64,000 nucleotides of DNA, from the NCBI RefSeq assembly GCF_035984655.1, contig NZ_JAXCHT010000011.1, positions 54,792 to 118,791 on the forward strand, read 5' to 3'. The notes under the pieces were generated by a model. It saw only the letters and a program-made list of their open reading frames with translations, was not told the origin of the DNA and searched no databases. The translations under genes were made by a program, and so were the position numbers. The DNA is from Actimicrobium sp035984655 (lineage in GTDB: Bacteria; Pseudomonadota; Gammaproteobacteria; Burkholderiales; Burkholderiaceae_D). This document shows, piece after piece, positions 9,883 to 18,975 of the stretch (its first letter is position 1; each line of letters begins with the position of its first letter).

Positions 9883-10905
9883 ATGCAACTTGATACCCGC
9901 GCCCAAACCCTGTTGAAAGCCCTCGTCGAGCGCTATATCACCGACGGCCAGCCGGTCGGTTCGCGCGCGCTGGCCAAGCTGTCGGGCCTCGACCTGTCGC
10001 CGGCGACCATCCGCAACATCATGGCCGACCTCGAGGAAATGGGCTTTGTCTCCAGCCCGCACACCTCGGCCGGCCGGGTGCCGACGCCGCGCGGTTACCG
10101 TATCTTCGTCGACACCTTGCTGACGGTGGATGTGATCGATGAAAGTGCGCTGGAGTCGAAACTGCAATCGCGCATTCACAGCTACTCGCCGCAGAAGGTC
10201 ATCGCCAATGCCGCCCAGGTACTGTCGTCGCTGTCGCAATTTGCCGGCGTGGTGCTGACGCCGCGGCGCGAATCCGTGTTTCAGCAAATCGAATTCCTGC
10301 GACTGTCCGAGAAGCGCATCCTGCTGGTGATCGTGGCGCCCAACGGCGACGTGCAGAACCGCCTGATGCTGACCGACGTCGACTACACCCCGGCGCAACT
10401 GGTGCAGGCCGCCAACTTCATCAATCTGCATTACGGCGGGCTGAGTTTCAACGAAGTGCGCCATCGCTTGCAGGATGAGCTGCGCCAGCTGCGCGACGAC
10501 ATGACGCCACTGATGCATGCCGCCGTCGAGGTCGGCAGCGATGCCATGACCGATCAGGGCGACGAGGTGGTGATTTCGGGCGAGCGCAATTTGCTGAGTG
10601 TCAGCGACCTGTCGTCGAACATGAACTCGCTGCGCAAGCTGTTCGAACTGTTCGAACAAAAAACCAGCCTGATGCAATTGCTGGATTTGTCGCACCGTGC
10701 TTCGGGCGTGCAGATCTTTATCGGCGGTGAATCGAGCCTGGTGCCACTCGACCAGATGAGCATCGTCACCGCGCCCTATGAAATCAACGGGCGCGTGGTC
10801 GGCACGCTGGGTGTGATCGGACCGACCCGCATGGCCTACGAGCGGGTGATTCCGATTGTCGATATCACGGCGAAATTACTGTCGAATGCGCTGAGTCATT
10901 CCTGA
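9883..10905 (+). CDS. hrcA: Heat-inducible transcription repressor HrcA
   Basis: A 340-residue repressor that binds CIRCE operators and typically controls groESL. The N-terminal winged helix includes RYITDGQPVGSRAL and LSPATIRNIMADLEEMGF. The GAF-like core and dimerisation domain follow, ending with IGPTRMAYERVIPIVDI, a family hallmark. No CIRCE inverted repeat was recognised upstream of hrcA, grpE or dnaK here, so its targets probably lie elsewhere. Its stop codon abuts the convergent fur stop codon with no intervening base. Confidence 0.97.
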   Translation: MQLDTRAQTLLKALVERYITDGQPVGSRALAKLSGLDLSPATIRNIMADLEEMGFVSSPHTSAGRVPTPRGYRIFVDTLLTVDVIDESALESKLQSRIHSYSPQKVIANAAQVLSSLSQFAGVVLTPRRESVFQQIEFLRLSEKRILLVIVAPNGDVQNRLMLTDVDYTPAQLVQAANFINLHYGGLSFNEVRHRLQDELRQLRDDMTPLMHAAVEVGSDAMTDQGDEVVISGERNLLSVSDLSSNMNSLRKLFELFEQKTSLMQLLDLSHRASGVQIFIGGESSLVPLDQMSIVTAPYEINGRVVGTLGVIGPTRMAYERVIPIVDITAKLLSNALSHS

Positions 10906-11337
10906 TCAGCGGTTGCGGTGCACGCAGTCCTGCTTGGTGCAGTGACCGTACAGTGCCAGCGAATGCTCGGCAATGTTGAAGCCGCGTTCCAGCGCGACCT
11001 TCTGCTGACGATGCTCGATTTCGGCATCAAAGAATTCTTCGACCAGACCGCAATCGAGGCACACCAGATGATCGTGGTGGGTGCCCTCGTTGAGTTCGAA
11101 CACGGCCTTGCTGGTTTCAAAATGATTGCGGTGCAGCAGTCCGGCCTGCTCGAACTGGGTCAGCACCCGATACACCGTGGCCAGCCCGACGTCCATGTTC
11201 TCGGCCAGCAGCACCTTGTAGACATCCTCCGCGCTGAGATGACGCACCTGGCTGTTGTGAAAAATATCGAGAATCTTGATGCGCGGAAGGGTTGCCTTGA
11301 GCCCGCTGGCTTTCAGATCGGAAGGGTTGTTGGACAT
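10906..11337 (-). CDS. fur: Ferric uptake regulator Fur
   Basis: Iron-sensing repressor of 143 residues. It has the winged helix (LSAEDVYKVLLAENMDVGLATVYRVL region), the metal-binding HHDH at 87-90, the CLDCG pair (C93, C96) and the C-terminal CTKQDC pair (C133, C138). The start at 11337 (MSNNPSDLK) agrees with the family; a 20-codon extension is rejected. It is divergent from bamE, a conserved arrangement in many proteobacteria, and convergent with hrcA. Nearby iron-related genes are hemH and tonB-exbBD. Confidence 0.97.
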   Translation of the reverse strand: MSNNPSDLKASGLKATLPRIKILDIFHNSQVRHLSAEDVYKVLLAENMDVGLATVYRVLTQFEQAGLLHRNHFETSKAVFELNEGTHHDHLVCLDCGLVEEFFDAEIEHRQQKVALERGFNIAEHSLALYGHCTKQDCVHRNR

Positions 11338-11369
11338 GTTCCGGGCCGGGTAGAGTAGATGTGCTTTAT

Positions 11370-11397
11370 GATATAGCGTTTTAGCGTCCTTGCTCAA
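11370..11397 (-). promoter_or_regulatory. Probable sigma70 promoter of fur
   Basis: Read on minus, TTGAGC (11392-11397) is followed after 16 bases by TATATC (11370-11375). This is a reasonable sigma70 pair about 33 bases before the fur start. The palindrome CTCAAT-CA-ATTGAG (11393-11406) overlaps the -35 region and could serve as an operator. No convincing Fur box was seen. Confidence 0.4.
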
Positions 11398-11412
11398 TCA
11401 ATTGAGACTCTC

Positions 11413-11997
11413 ATGCCCATGCTGTCCTTCCCTGTAAAAACCTCCGCCGCATGGCTGCGCGCCAGTGCCGTTGTGGCCGTCGCCTTGCTGGCCGGTTGCG
11501 CCGCCAAGAACCCGTTGATCGAACCGCCCGCAGCCAATTCAGAAGCGGCCCAGAGCGCCAGTGCCGCAGCGGCCAACGCCGGCCTGCAACGCACCGAGCG
11601 CACCGGCATTCGCCGCGTGCTCGGCATCGTCTCGCCGTATCGCGTGGATATCGCACAAGGCAATTTCATTTCCGAAGAAAACCTGCGACAGCTCAAGGAA
11701 GGCATGACGACCGATCAGGTACGCTTTGCCCTGGGTACGCCGCTGGTGGCCGATATCTTTCATGCCGAACGCTGGGACTATATCTTCCGCCTGCTCAAAT
11801 CCAACGACGATGTGCTGACCAGCCGCGTAACGGTGTTTTTCAAGGACGGCAAGGTCAGTCGTTTCGAAGGCGGCAATCTGCCTGACGAAGCCGACTACCT
11901 GGCACTGATTGCCGGATCCGCGGCCAAGAAGCCGAGCAACCTGAAGCTGTCGCCGACGCCAGCGCTGGCGCCATCCGAAGCCCGTCCAACCCAATAA
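11413..11997 (+). CDS. bamE: Outer membrane assembly lipoprotein BamE (SmpA/OmlA)
   Basis: Lipoprotein subunit of the BAM complex, which inserts beta-barrel proteins into the outer membrane. A signal peptide ends in the lipobox LLAGC with the acylated cysteine at 29. The BamE fold is shown by the conserved core YRVDIAQGNFIS, LKEGMTTDQVRFALGTPLV and WDYIF, and by the later VTVFFKDGKVSRFEG. At 194 residues it is longer than the E. coli protein because of an extended linker and an alanine/proline-rich tail. It is divergent from fur and 19 bases before dapB, so probably cotranscribed with it. Confidence 0.93.
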   Translation: MPMLSFPVKTSAAWLRASAVVAVALLAGCAAKNPLIEPPAANSEAAQSASAAAANAGLQRTERTGIRRVLGIVSPYRVDIAQGNFISEENLRQLKEGMTTDQVRFALGTPLVADIFHAERWDYIFRLLKSNDDVLTSRVTVFFKDGKVSRFEGGNLPDEADYLALIAGSAAKKPSNLKLSPTPALAPSEARPTQ

Positions 11998-12016
11998 GCA
12001 GGCACGTTTCCCTCCA

Positions 12017-12823
12017 ATGATTGATCTGAACATCGCGATTGCCGGCGCTTCCGGCCGCATGGGCCGCATGCTGGCCGAGACCATTCTCGCCACCGATGGC
12101 GTGCAACTGAGCGGTGCGCTCGACATGGCCGGGGCCGACGCCATTGGCAGCGACGTCACGGCGTTTCTGGGCACGCACAGCGGCGTGTTGATCAGTGCCG
12201 ATCTGGCGCAAGGCCTGGCCAATGCCGACATTCTGATCGATTTCACCCGGCCCGAAGGCACGCTCGACCATCTTGCGTGGTGCGTGGATCATGGCGTCAA
12301 GATGATCATTGGCACCACCGGCTTCGACGCCGCCGGCAAGGCCGCCATCGCTGCTGCTGCCGAACGCATTGCCATCGTGTTCGCGCCGAACATGAGCGTC
12401 GGCGTCAATGTCACGATGAAGCTGCTCGAACTGGCCGCGAAGAGTTTCGCCGAAGGTTACGACATTGAAATCGTCGAAGCGCATCACCGCCTGAAGGTCG
12501 ATGCGCCGTCCGGCACCGCGCTGCAAATGGGCGAAGTCATTGCCGGCGCGCTGGGCCGCGATCTGGATGAAGTTGGCGTGTTTGCGCGTCACGGCGTCAC
12601 CGGCCCGCGCGATCCGTCGTCGATTGGCTTTGCCACCATTCGCGGCGGCGATATCGTCGGCGACCATACCGTGCTGTTTGCCGGCATCGGCGAACGCATT
12701 GAAATTTCGCACAAGTCATCGAGCCGCATCACCTATGCCACCGGCAGCCTGCGCGCGGCGCGTTTTCTGGCTGACAAGACGCACGGGCTGTTCGACATGC
12801 AGGACGTGCTCGGACTGCGCTAA
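12017..12823 (+). CDS. dapB: 4-hydroxy-tetrahydrodipicolinate reductase
   Basis: Reduces the dipicolinate intermediate of the lysine and diaminopimelate pathway with NAD(P)H. It is 268 residues, the usual size. The nucleotide-binding loop is GASGRMGRM near residues 10-18. The catalytic segment EAHHRLKVDAPSGTA spans about 154-168, including H156, H157 and K160. It follows bamE closely and precedes tonB by 27 bases. Confidence 0.97.
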   Translation: MIDLNIAIAGASGRMGRMLAETILATDGVQLSGALDMAGADAIGSDVTAFLGTHSGVLISADLAQGLANADILIDFTRPEGTLDHLAWCVDHGVKMIIGTTGFDAAGKAAIAAAAERIAIVFAPNMSVGVNVTMKLLELAAKSFAEGYDIEIVEAHHRLKVDAPSGTALQMGEVIAGALGRDLDEVGVFARHGVTGPRDPSSIGFATIRGGDIVGDHTVLFAGIGERIEISHKSSSRITYATGSLRAARFLADKTHGLFDMQDVLGLR

Positions 12824-12850
12824 GGCTGTTCTGTCGTCACCCGCGTCAAC

Positions 12851-13498
12851 ATGACATCGCAACGCGCGCCACTTGTGCTGATTGCCACGGTATTGCTGCA
12901 CGTGGGCGCGATCCTGTTCCTGACGCTCTCGCATGCCGACAGGATCGATCTGCATCCGGATCCGAAGCCGGTGTTCGTCCGGATCGTGCCCACGCCAACA
13001 CCGCCGCGGCCGCAACCGGTCGCCGTCGCAGCACCCGCCGCCAAACCCGCACCCGCCATCGTCCGACCCACCATCCGACCCTCGCCAGCGCCCCGCGTCG
13101 TCGCGAGCGCGTCCGTCGATGTGCCGGTGCGCGCACCCGAGCCAGCCACGGCCAGCGCGCCACCGGCGCCCGAACCGGTGGCGCCGGTGCCCGCACCGCA
13201 GCCACCGGTCAAGACCGCGGTATCGTTGTCGGCCAGCTACGCAGCCGCCAATCGCAAGCCGGTGTATCCGGCCATGTCGCGCCGCTACGAAGAACAGGGC
13301 ACGGTCGTGCTGCGCGTGCTGGTCAACCCCGATGGCAGCGCCGGCGCCGTGCAGATCAAGACCAGCAGCGGCTATCCGCTACTCGATGCGGCGGCGCGCG
13401 ATGCGGTGCAGTCATGGCGCTTCCAGCCCGCCACAATGGACGGCAAGGCGGTCGCCGAGTGGTATCAGATCCCCATTCCGTTTAGACTGCAGGAATGA
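12851..13498 (+). CDS. tonB: Energy transducer TonB
   Basis: A 215-residue inner-membrane protein that transmits proton-motive energy to outer-membrane receptors. A single N-terminal membrane anchor (about residues 8-26) is followed by a proline/alanine/valine-rich periplasmic spacer (about 35-120). The C-terminal TonB domain begins near YPAMSRRYEEQGTVVLRV and ends with VQSWRFQPA. It is immediately followed by exbB and exbD, giving a complete TonB complex operon. Next to fur this suggests iron or haem uptake, but no receptor gene lies in the window. Confidence 0.93.
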   Translation: MTSQRAPLVLIATVLLHVGAILFLTLSHADRIDLHPDPKPVFVRIVPTPTPPRPQPVAVAAPAAKPAPAIVRPTIRPSPAPRVVASASVDVPVRAPEPATASAPPAPEPVAPVPAPQPPVKTAVSLSASYAAANRKPVYPAMSRRYEEQGTVVLRVLVNPDGSAGAVQIKTSSGYPLLDAAARDAVQSWRFQPATMDGKAVAEWYQIPIPFRLQE

Positions 13499-13517
13499 TT
13501 TTTCAACCCGGAGTCGT

Positions 13518-14195
13518 ATGAACCTTTCGCCAGAACTTGCCCGCTACTGGGCCCAGGGTGACGCCATCTCGCATGCGGTGGCGTATTTGCTGATCGCGAT
13601 GTCGGTGGTCAGCTGGTATTTCATTTTGTCCAAGAGCTGGAGCGCCTGGCGCATCCGCCGCAGCGCCGGTGCGCTCGAAGCCTTCTGGAAAGCGCCCAGC
13701 ATCGGCGATGCCGTGGCGATGGTGCGGCTGGCCGATCCCGAGAATGTCTACACGCCGCTGGCCGCGCGCAGTGCCGACGCCGCCACCCTGACGCCGGCAG
13801 CCGGCTCGCTCAATGCCGCCAGCGAACGGGGCGAATTGATCACCCGCACCCTGCGCCAGGAAATCAACCGTGTTTCATCCCGTCTCGAAAGTGGCCTGAC
13901 CCTGCTCGCCTCGGTCGGCGCCACCGCACCCTTTGTCGGACTGCTGGGCACGGTGTGGGGCATTTATCATGCGCTCGCTGCGGTGTCGGCCAGCGGCACC
14001 GTCCAGATCGACAAGATTGCCGGACCGGTCGGCGAAGCCCTGATCATGACCGCGATGGGCCTGACAGTGGCGATTCCGGCGGTGCTGGCCTACAACGCCT
14101 TCACCCGCGTCAATCGCATCACGCTGGCCGAACTCGATGCCTTTGCGCATGACCTGCACGCCTTCCTGACCACCGGCGCCCGGGTAGGAGCCTGA
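13518..14195 (+). CDS. exbB: TonB complex proton channel subunit ExbB (MotA/TolQ/ExbB family)
   Basis: A 225-residue inner-membrane protein with three membrane segments: one near residues 15-37, and two in the C-terminal half around SVGATAPFVGLLGTVWGIYH and GLTVAIPAVLAYNAF. These two segments line the proton channel in this family. The start at 13518 gives the MNLSPELARYWAQGD beginning and fits directly after tonB (19-base gap); upstream reading in the same frame overlaps tonB and is a shadow. It is followed one base later by exbD. Confidence 0.93.
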   Translation: MNLSPELARYWAQGDAISHAVAYLLIAMSVVSWYFILSKSWSAWRIRRSAGALEAFWKAPSIGDAVAMVRLADPENVYTPLAARSADAATLTPAAGSLNAASERGELITRTLRQEINRVSSRLESGLTLLASVGATAPFVGLLGTVWGIYHALAAVSASGTVQIDKIAGPVGEALIMTAMGLTVAIPAVLAYNAFTRVNRITLAELDAFAHDLHAFLTTGARVGA

Positions 14196-14196
14196 A

Positions 14197-14631
14197 ATGA
14201 GCTTCGGCGGATTCAACGACAGCAAGCAGCAGGCGCCGATGGCCGAGATCAATGTCACGCCGATGGTTGACGTGATGCTGGTGCTGCTGGTGATCTTCAT
14301 CATTACGGCACCGCTGTTCACCCATGCGGTCAAGCTCGACCTGCCGCAGGCCACCGCCGCGCCGACGCCCGAGAAACCGGAAACCATTAGCGTGGCCATC
14401 GATGGCGCCGGCACGCTGTTCTGGAACGATGTCGCCACCACCGTGCCGGAACTGGACCAGAAGATGCGCCTCGCCGCCAAACGCACGCCGCAACCCGAAC
14501 TGCAGCTGCGCGCCGACAAATCGACCCGCTACGAAGTCATTGCCCAAGTCATGGCCGCAGCCCAGGGCAACGGCATGACCAGGCTGGGATTTGTCACCGA
14601 GCCCAAGGCAACACCAGCTACCGGCCGATAA
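14197..14631 (+). CDS. exbD: TonB complex subunit ExbD
   Basis: A 144-residue inner-membrane protein with one membrane helix near the N-terminus (about 22-42) that carries the essential membrane aspartate (D25 in INVTPMVDVMLVL). The periplasmic domain follows. It pairs with ExbB to power TonB. It starts one base after the exbB stop. Confidence 0.93.
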   Translation: MSFGGFNDSKQQAPMAEINVTPMVDVMLVLLVIFIITAPLFTHAVKLDLPQATAAPTPEKPETISVAIDGAGTLFWNDVATTVPELDQKMRLAAKRTPQPELQLRADKSTRYEVIAQVMAAAQGNGMTRLGFVTEPKATPATGR

Positions 14632-14710
14632 TGCTCCGGCGCGTCCCGCCCCGCCAAGTATAATCACCGGCTCGCTTCGCCCTTTCACTTCTTCATTGGT
14701 AGCCGCCGTC

Positions 14711-17368
14711 ATGCAAGAGAAATACACCTCCGCCGACATCGAAAAATCCGCGCAGGACCACTGGGCCGCCACCGACGCCTACAAGGCGGTCGAACACGCC
14801 CGGGACAAGGACGGCAACGAGCGCAAGAAATTCTATGCCTGCTCGATGCTGCCCTACCCGTCCGGCAAGCTGCACATGGGCCATGTGCGCAATTACACGA
14901 TCAACGATGTGATGTACCGCCACCTGCGCATGAGCGGCTACAACGTGCTCATGCCAATGGGCTGGGACGCCTTCGGCATGCCGGCCGAAAACGCCGCGAT
15001 GGCCAATAACGTGCCGCCGGCGCAATGGACCTACGCCAACATCGCGCACATGAAAGAGCAGATGCAGTCGATGGGCCTGGCAATCGACTGGTCGCGCGAA
15101 ATGACCGCCTGCAAGCCGGACTACTACAAGTGGAACCAGTGGATGTTCCTGAAGATGCTCGAAAAAGGCATCATCTACAAAAAGACCGGTAACGTGAACT
15201 GGGACCCACAGGATCAAACCGTGCTGGCCAACGAGCAGGTCATCGACGGCCGCGGCTGGCGTTCCGGCGCGCTGATCGAAAAGCGCGAGATTCCGATGTA
15301 CTACGCCCGCATCACCGACTACGCCGAAGAACTGCTCGATCACGTCGATAACAAATTGCCCGGCTGGCCGGAGCGCGTGCGCACCATGCAAACCAACTGG
15401 ATCGGCAAATCGACCGGCGTGCGTTTCGCATTCAAGCACACCATCAGTGATGGCGACCGGCTGATCGACGACGGCAAGCTGTGGGTCTTCACCACCCGTC
15501 CCGACACGATCAAGGGCGTGACGTTTTGCGCAGTCGCCCCCGAGCACGCGCTGGCGACCCTCGCCGCCAGGACCAATCCGGAGCTGGCGGCTTTCATCGC
15601 CGAATGCAAGCTGGGCAGCGTCATCGAAGCCGACATGGCAACGATGGAAAAGAAAGGCATGCCGACCGGTTTGCAGGTCACCCATCCGCTGACCGGTCGC
15701 CAGATCGACGTCTGGGTCGGCAATTACGTGCTGATCACTTATGGCGACGGCGCAGTGATGGGCGTGCCGGCGCATGACGAGCGCGACTTTGCGTTCGCGC
15801 AAAAATACGTGCTGCCGATCGAACCGGTCATCGCCTTCGAAGGCAAGACCTTCAATGCCGAGCTCTGGCACGACTGGTACGGCGACAAGGAAGGCGGCCG
15901 CTGCGTCAACTCGGGCCGGTTCGATGGCATGAACTACGCCGAGGCCGTGGAAGCGGTCGCCAGCGTGATGGCCGGGCTCGGCCTGGGCGAGAAGAAAATC
16001 ACTTACCGCCTGCGCGACTGGGGCATCTCGCGCCAGCGCTACTGGGGCACGCCGATTCCGATCATCCATTGCGCCAGCTGCGGCGACGTGCCGGTGCCGG
16101 AAAAGGATCTGCCGGTCGTGCTGCCGGAAGACTGCGTGCCCGATGGCAGCGGCAATCCGCTCAACAAGCACGAAAAATTCCTGCACGTCGACTGCCCGAA
16201 ATGCGGCAAGCCGGCGCGGCGCGAAACCGACACGATGGATACCTTCGTCGATTCGAGCTGGTACTTCATGCGCTACTGTTCGCCCGGCAGCACCGACGCC
16301 ATGGTCGACGCGCGCAACGATTACTGGATGCCGATGGACCAGTACATCGGCGGCATCGAACACGCCGTGCTGCATCTGCTGTACGCGCGTTTCTGGACCA
16401 AGGTCATGCGCGACTTCGGCCTGATCAAGTTCGATGAGCCGTTCACCAACCTGCTCACGCAGGGCATGGTGCTCAACGAAACCTACTTCCGTGAAGACGC
16501 CACCGGCAAGAAGACCTGGTTCAATCCGGACGATGTCGAATTGACGCTGGACGACAAGGGCCGCCCGGTCGCGGCGACGCTGAAATCCGACCGCCAGCCG
16601 GTACAAATCGGTGGCACCGAAAAAATGTCGAAGTCGAAGAACAACGGCATCGATCCGAAAGCGCAAATTGATTTGTACGGCGCCGATACCGCGCGCCTGT
16701 TCACGATGTTTGCCTCGCCACCCGAGCAGACGCTGGAATGGTCGGGCGCCGGGGTGGAAGGCGCGAACCGTTTCCTGCGCCGGGTCTGGGCCTTTGGCGT
16801 CGCCAACGCCAGCCGCATCAGCAGCGCGCTTGCCGCCGGCCAGCCGTCGGCAGCCGACCTGAACGACGCGCAGCGCACGCTGCGCCGCGAAGTCCACAAG
16901 ATCCTGCAGCAGGCCGATCACGACATCAAGCGCATCCAGTACAACACCGTGGTGTCGGCCTGCATGAAGATGCTCAACACACTGGAGGCGGCGAAATTCG
17001 ACACCGCGAAGGCATCGAATGGCGTCATTGCCGAGAGCTTTTCGATCTTCCTGCGGGTGCTGTATCCGATTGCGCCACACATCACGTTCGCGTTGTGGCA
17101 GGAGCTTGGCTACGCCGCCAGCCTTGGCGACCTGCTTGACGCGCCATGGCCGCAAGTCGATGCGACCGCGCTGGAGCAAAGCGAGGTGGAGCTGATGATT
17201 CAGGTCAATGGCAAACTGCGCGGCAGCATCACGCTGCCAAAGACAGCCGACAAGGCCGCCATCGAAGCCGCCGCGCTGGCCAACGAGAATGTGCAGAAAT
17301 ATCTCGACGGCGGCACGCCGAAAAAAATCATTGTCGTGCCCGGCAAGCTGATCAACATCGTGGTTTGA
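14711..17368 (+). CDS. leuS: Leucyl-tRNA synthetase
   Basis: Class I aminoacyl-tRNA synthetase of 885 residues that charges tRNA-Leu. The HIGH-type motif is HMGH at 55-58 (PYPSGKLHMGHVRNY). The editing domain insert lies in the middle, and KMSKS is at 638-642. A zinc-site-like CASCGD and CPKCGK pair falls around residues 456-500. The start at 14711 (MQEKYTSADIEK) is family-like; the longer frame overlaps exbD and is rejected. A TATAAT at 14659-14664 could be a -10 element but has no good -35 partner. lptE and holA follow in the conserved order. Confidence 0.98.
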   Translation: MQEKYTSADIEKSAQDHWAATDAYKAVEHARDKDGNERKKFYACSMLPYPSGKLHMGHVRNYTINDVMYRHLRMSGYNVLMPMGWDAFGMPAENAAMANNVPPAQWTYANIAHMKEQMQSMGLAIDWSREMTACKPDYYKWNQWMFLKMLEKGIIYKKTGNVNWDPQDQTVLANEQVIDGRGWRSGALIEKREIPMYYARITDYAEELLDHVDNKLPGWPERVRTMQTNWIGKSTGVRFAFKHTISDGDRLIDDGKLWVFTTRPDTIKGVTFCAVAPEHALATLAARTNPELAAFIAECKLGSVIEADMATMEKKGMPTGLQVTHPLTGRQIDVWVGNYVLITYGDGAVMGVPAHDERDFAFAQKYVLPIEPVIAFEGKTFNAELWHDWYGDKEGGRCVNSGRFDGMNYAEAVEAVASVMAGLGLGEKKITYRLRDWGISRQRYWGTPIPIIHCASCGDVPVPEKDLPVVLPEDCVPDGSGNPLNKHEKFLHVDCPKCGKPARRETDTMDTFVDSSWYFMRYCSPGSTDAMVDARNDYWMPMDQYIGGIEHAVLHLLYARFWTKVMRDFGLIKFDEPFTNLLTQGMVLNETYFREDATGKKTWFNPDDVELTLDDKGRPVAATLKSDRQPVQIGGTEKMSKSKNNGIDPKAQIDLYGADTARLFTMFASPPEQTLEWSGAGVEGANRFLRRVWAFGVANASRISSALAAGQPSAADLNDAQRTLRREVHKILQQADHDIKRIQYNTVVSACMKMLNTLEAAKFDTAKASNGVIAESFSIFLRVLYPIAPHITFALWQELGYAASLGDLLDAPWPQVDATALEQSEVELMIQVNGKLRGSITLPKTADKAAIEAAALANENVQKYLDGGTPKKIIVVPGKLINIVV

Positions 17369-17400
17369 ACCGCCCACTCTCTCCAACCGAAAAGACGCTT

Positions 17401-17910
17401 ATGAATCGCCGCACCTTTCTCACCTATGCCACCACCGCCAGCGCGCTCGTGATGCTGTCGGCCTGCGGCTTTCATCTGCGCGGATCGAATGGCGAAGCCA
17501 ATCTGCCGTTCCGGTCGATGATGCTGGGCTTTACCGACACCTCGCCGCTGGGCACCGAACTCAAGCGCAACATCCGTGCCAACGGCACGCTGATCGTGAC
17601 CGATCCGAAGGCCGCCGAAGCCATCCTCGAAGTGCTGTCCGAAACCCGCGAGAAGATTGTCCTGTCGCTCAACAGCGCCGGCCGGGTGCGCGAATACACG
17701 CTGTATTACAAGCTGCGTTTTCGCGTCAAGGACAACAAGGACGTGGAATTGCTGGCGCCGACCGAGATCGTGCTCAAGCGTGACATCAGCTTCAACGAAT
17801 CGGCGGTACTGGCCAAGGAAGCCGAAGAAGGCCTGCTCTACCGCGACATGCAAACCGACCTGGTGCAGCAGATCCTGCGCCGCCTGGCAGCGCTGAAACC
17901 GGCCGTCTGA
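17401..17910 (+). CDS. lptE: LPS assembly lipoprotein LptE
   Basis: A 169-residue outer-membrane lipoprotein that plugs and assists LptD in lipopolysaccharide export. A signal peptide ends in the lipobox LSACG with cysteine 22, followed by the family start FHLRG. The rest includes the REYTLYYKLRFRV strand region typical of LptE. It lies 32 bases after leuS and 8 bases before holA, as in most proteobacteria. Confidence 0.92.
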   Translation: MNRRTFLTYATTASALVMLSACGFHLRGSNGEANLPFRSMMLGFTDTSPLGTELKRNIRANGTLIVTDPKAAEAILEVLSETREKIVLSLNSAGRVREYTLYYKLRFRVKDNKDVELLAPTEIVLKRDISFNESAVLAKEAEEGLLYRDMQTDLVQQILRRLAALKPAV

Positions 17911-17918
17911 GAGCGGCC

Positions 17919-18938
17919 ATGCAATTGCGTCCCGACGCCCTCGACGCCCACCTCGGCAAGCCGCTGGCGGCGTTGTACGTGATCAGCAGCGATGAACATG
18001 TGCTGGCGCTGGAGGCCGCCGACAAGATCCGAAAGGCAACGCGCGCGCAAGGGCTGACCGAACGCGAAGTGCTGCAGGTCGATCGCAGCTTCAAGTGGGG
18101 CGAACTGAACGCCGCCAACAATGCGCAATCGCTGTTTGGCGACCGCAAGCTGATCGAACTGCGCATCCCGACCGGCAAGCCCGGCAAGGATGGCGGCGCG
18201 GCGCTGCAGCAGTATGCCGCCAACCCCAACCCGGACAACGTCACGCTGATCACCCTGCCCAAGCTCGACTGGGCCACCGCCAAGGCGGCCTGGGTCGGCA
18301 GCTTGCAACAGGCGGCGGTGTATATCGAGATTGCCTTGATCGAACGCAGCCAGTTGCCGGGCTGGATCGGCGCGCGGCTGGCGGCGCAACGGCAGAGCAC
18401 CGACAAGGACAGCCTGGCCTTCATCGCCGAGCGGGTCGAAGGCAATCTGCTGGCTGCGCATCAGGAAATCCAGAAGCTTGGCCTGCTGCACCCGGAAGGC
18501 AAACTGAGCTTCGAACAGATCCACGATGCCGTGCTGAATGTGGCGCGCTACGACGTGTTCAAGCTCAACGAAGCGATGCTGGCCGGCGACACGGCGCGAC
18601 TGGTGCGCATGCTGGACGGCTTGCAGGGCGAAGGCGAAGCGCTGCCGCTGGTGCTGTGGGCGGTGGCCGAAGAAATCCGCACCCTGCTCAAGGTCAAGGC
18701 CGGCGTCGAACAGGGCAAGGCGCTGGGCATGCTGCTCAAGGAACACCGCATCTGGGGCCCGCGCGAGCGCTTGATGGAACCGGCGCTGCGCCGCCTGTCG
18801 CTGGCCACGCTGGAAGCCGCCTTGCAGCAGGCCGCGCAGGTCGACAAGCTGATCAAGGGCTTGCGCGCCAAGGCGTTTGCCGGCGATGCCTGGGATGCAA
18901 TGCTACAGTTAAGCCTGAAGGTCGCGCGCGGACGCTGA
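17919..18938 (+). CDS. holA: DNA polymerase III subunit delta
   Basis: Clamp-loader delta subunit of 339 residues, which opens the sliding clamp. The N-terminal region (LAALYVISSDEHVLALEAADKIR) and the internal YDVFKLNEAMLAGDTARLVRML segment are typical. It follows lptE by 8 bases, the standard leuS-lptE-holA arrangement, and precedes proA. Confidence 0.95.
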   Translation: MQLRPDALDAHLGKPLAALYVISSDEHVLALEAADKIRKATRAQGLTEREVLQVDRSFKWGELNAANNAQSLFGDRKLIELRIPTGKPGKDGGAALQQYAANPNPDNVTLITLPKLDWATAKAAWVGSLQQAAVYIEIALIERSQLPGWIGARLAAQRQSTDKDSLAFIAERVEGNLLAAHQEIQKLGLLHPEGKLSFEQIHDAVLNVARYDVFKLNEAMLAGDTARLVRMLDGLQGEGEALPLVLWAVAEEIRTLLKVKAGVEQGKALGMLLKEHRIWGPRERLMEPALRRLSLATLEAALQQAAQVDKLIKGLRAKAFAGDAWDAMLQLSLKVARGR

Positions 18939-18975
18939 CGCACTTCACCCATTCACCCAACCGAACCAGATCCAC

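Noticed and set aside
11370..11406. Possible Fur box in the fur-bamE divergent region
   Set aside because: AT-rich bases and a small palindrome are present, but the match to the 19-base Fur consensus is weak.
14659..14664. TATAAT before leuS as a promoter
   Set aside because: No matching -35 element at 16-18 bases; noted only in the leuS entry.
14693..17386. 897-codon minus-strand open frame opposite leuS
   Set aside because: Shadow of leuS with low-complexity histidine/arginine/valine composition.
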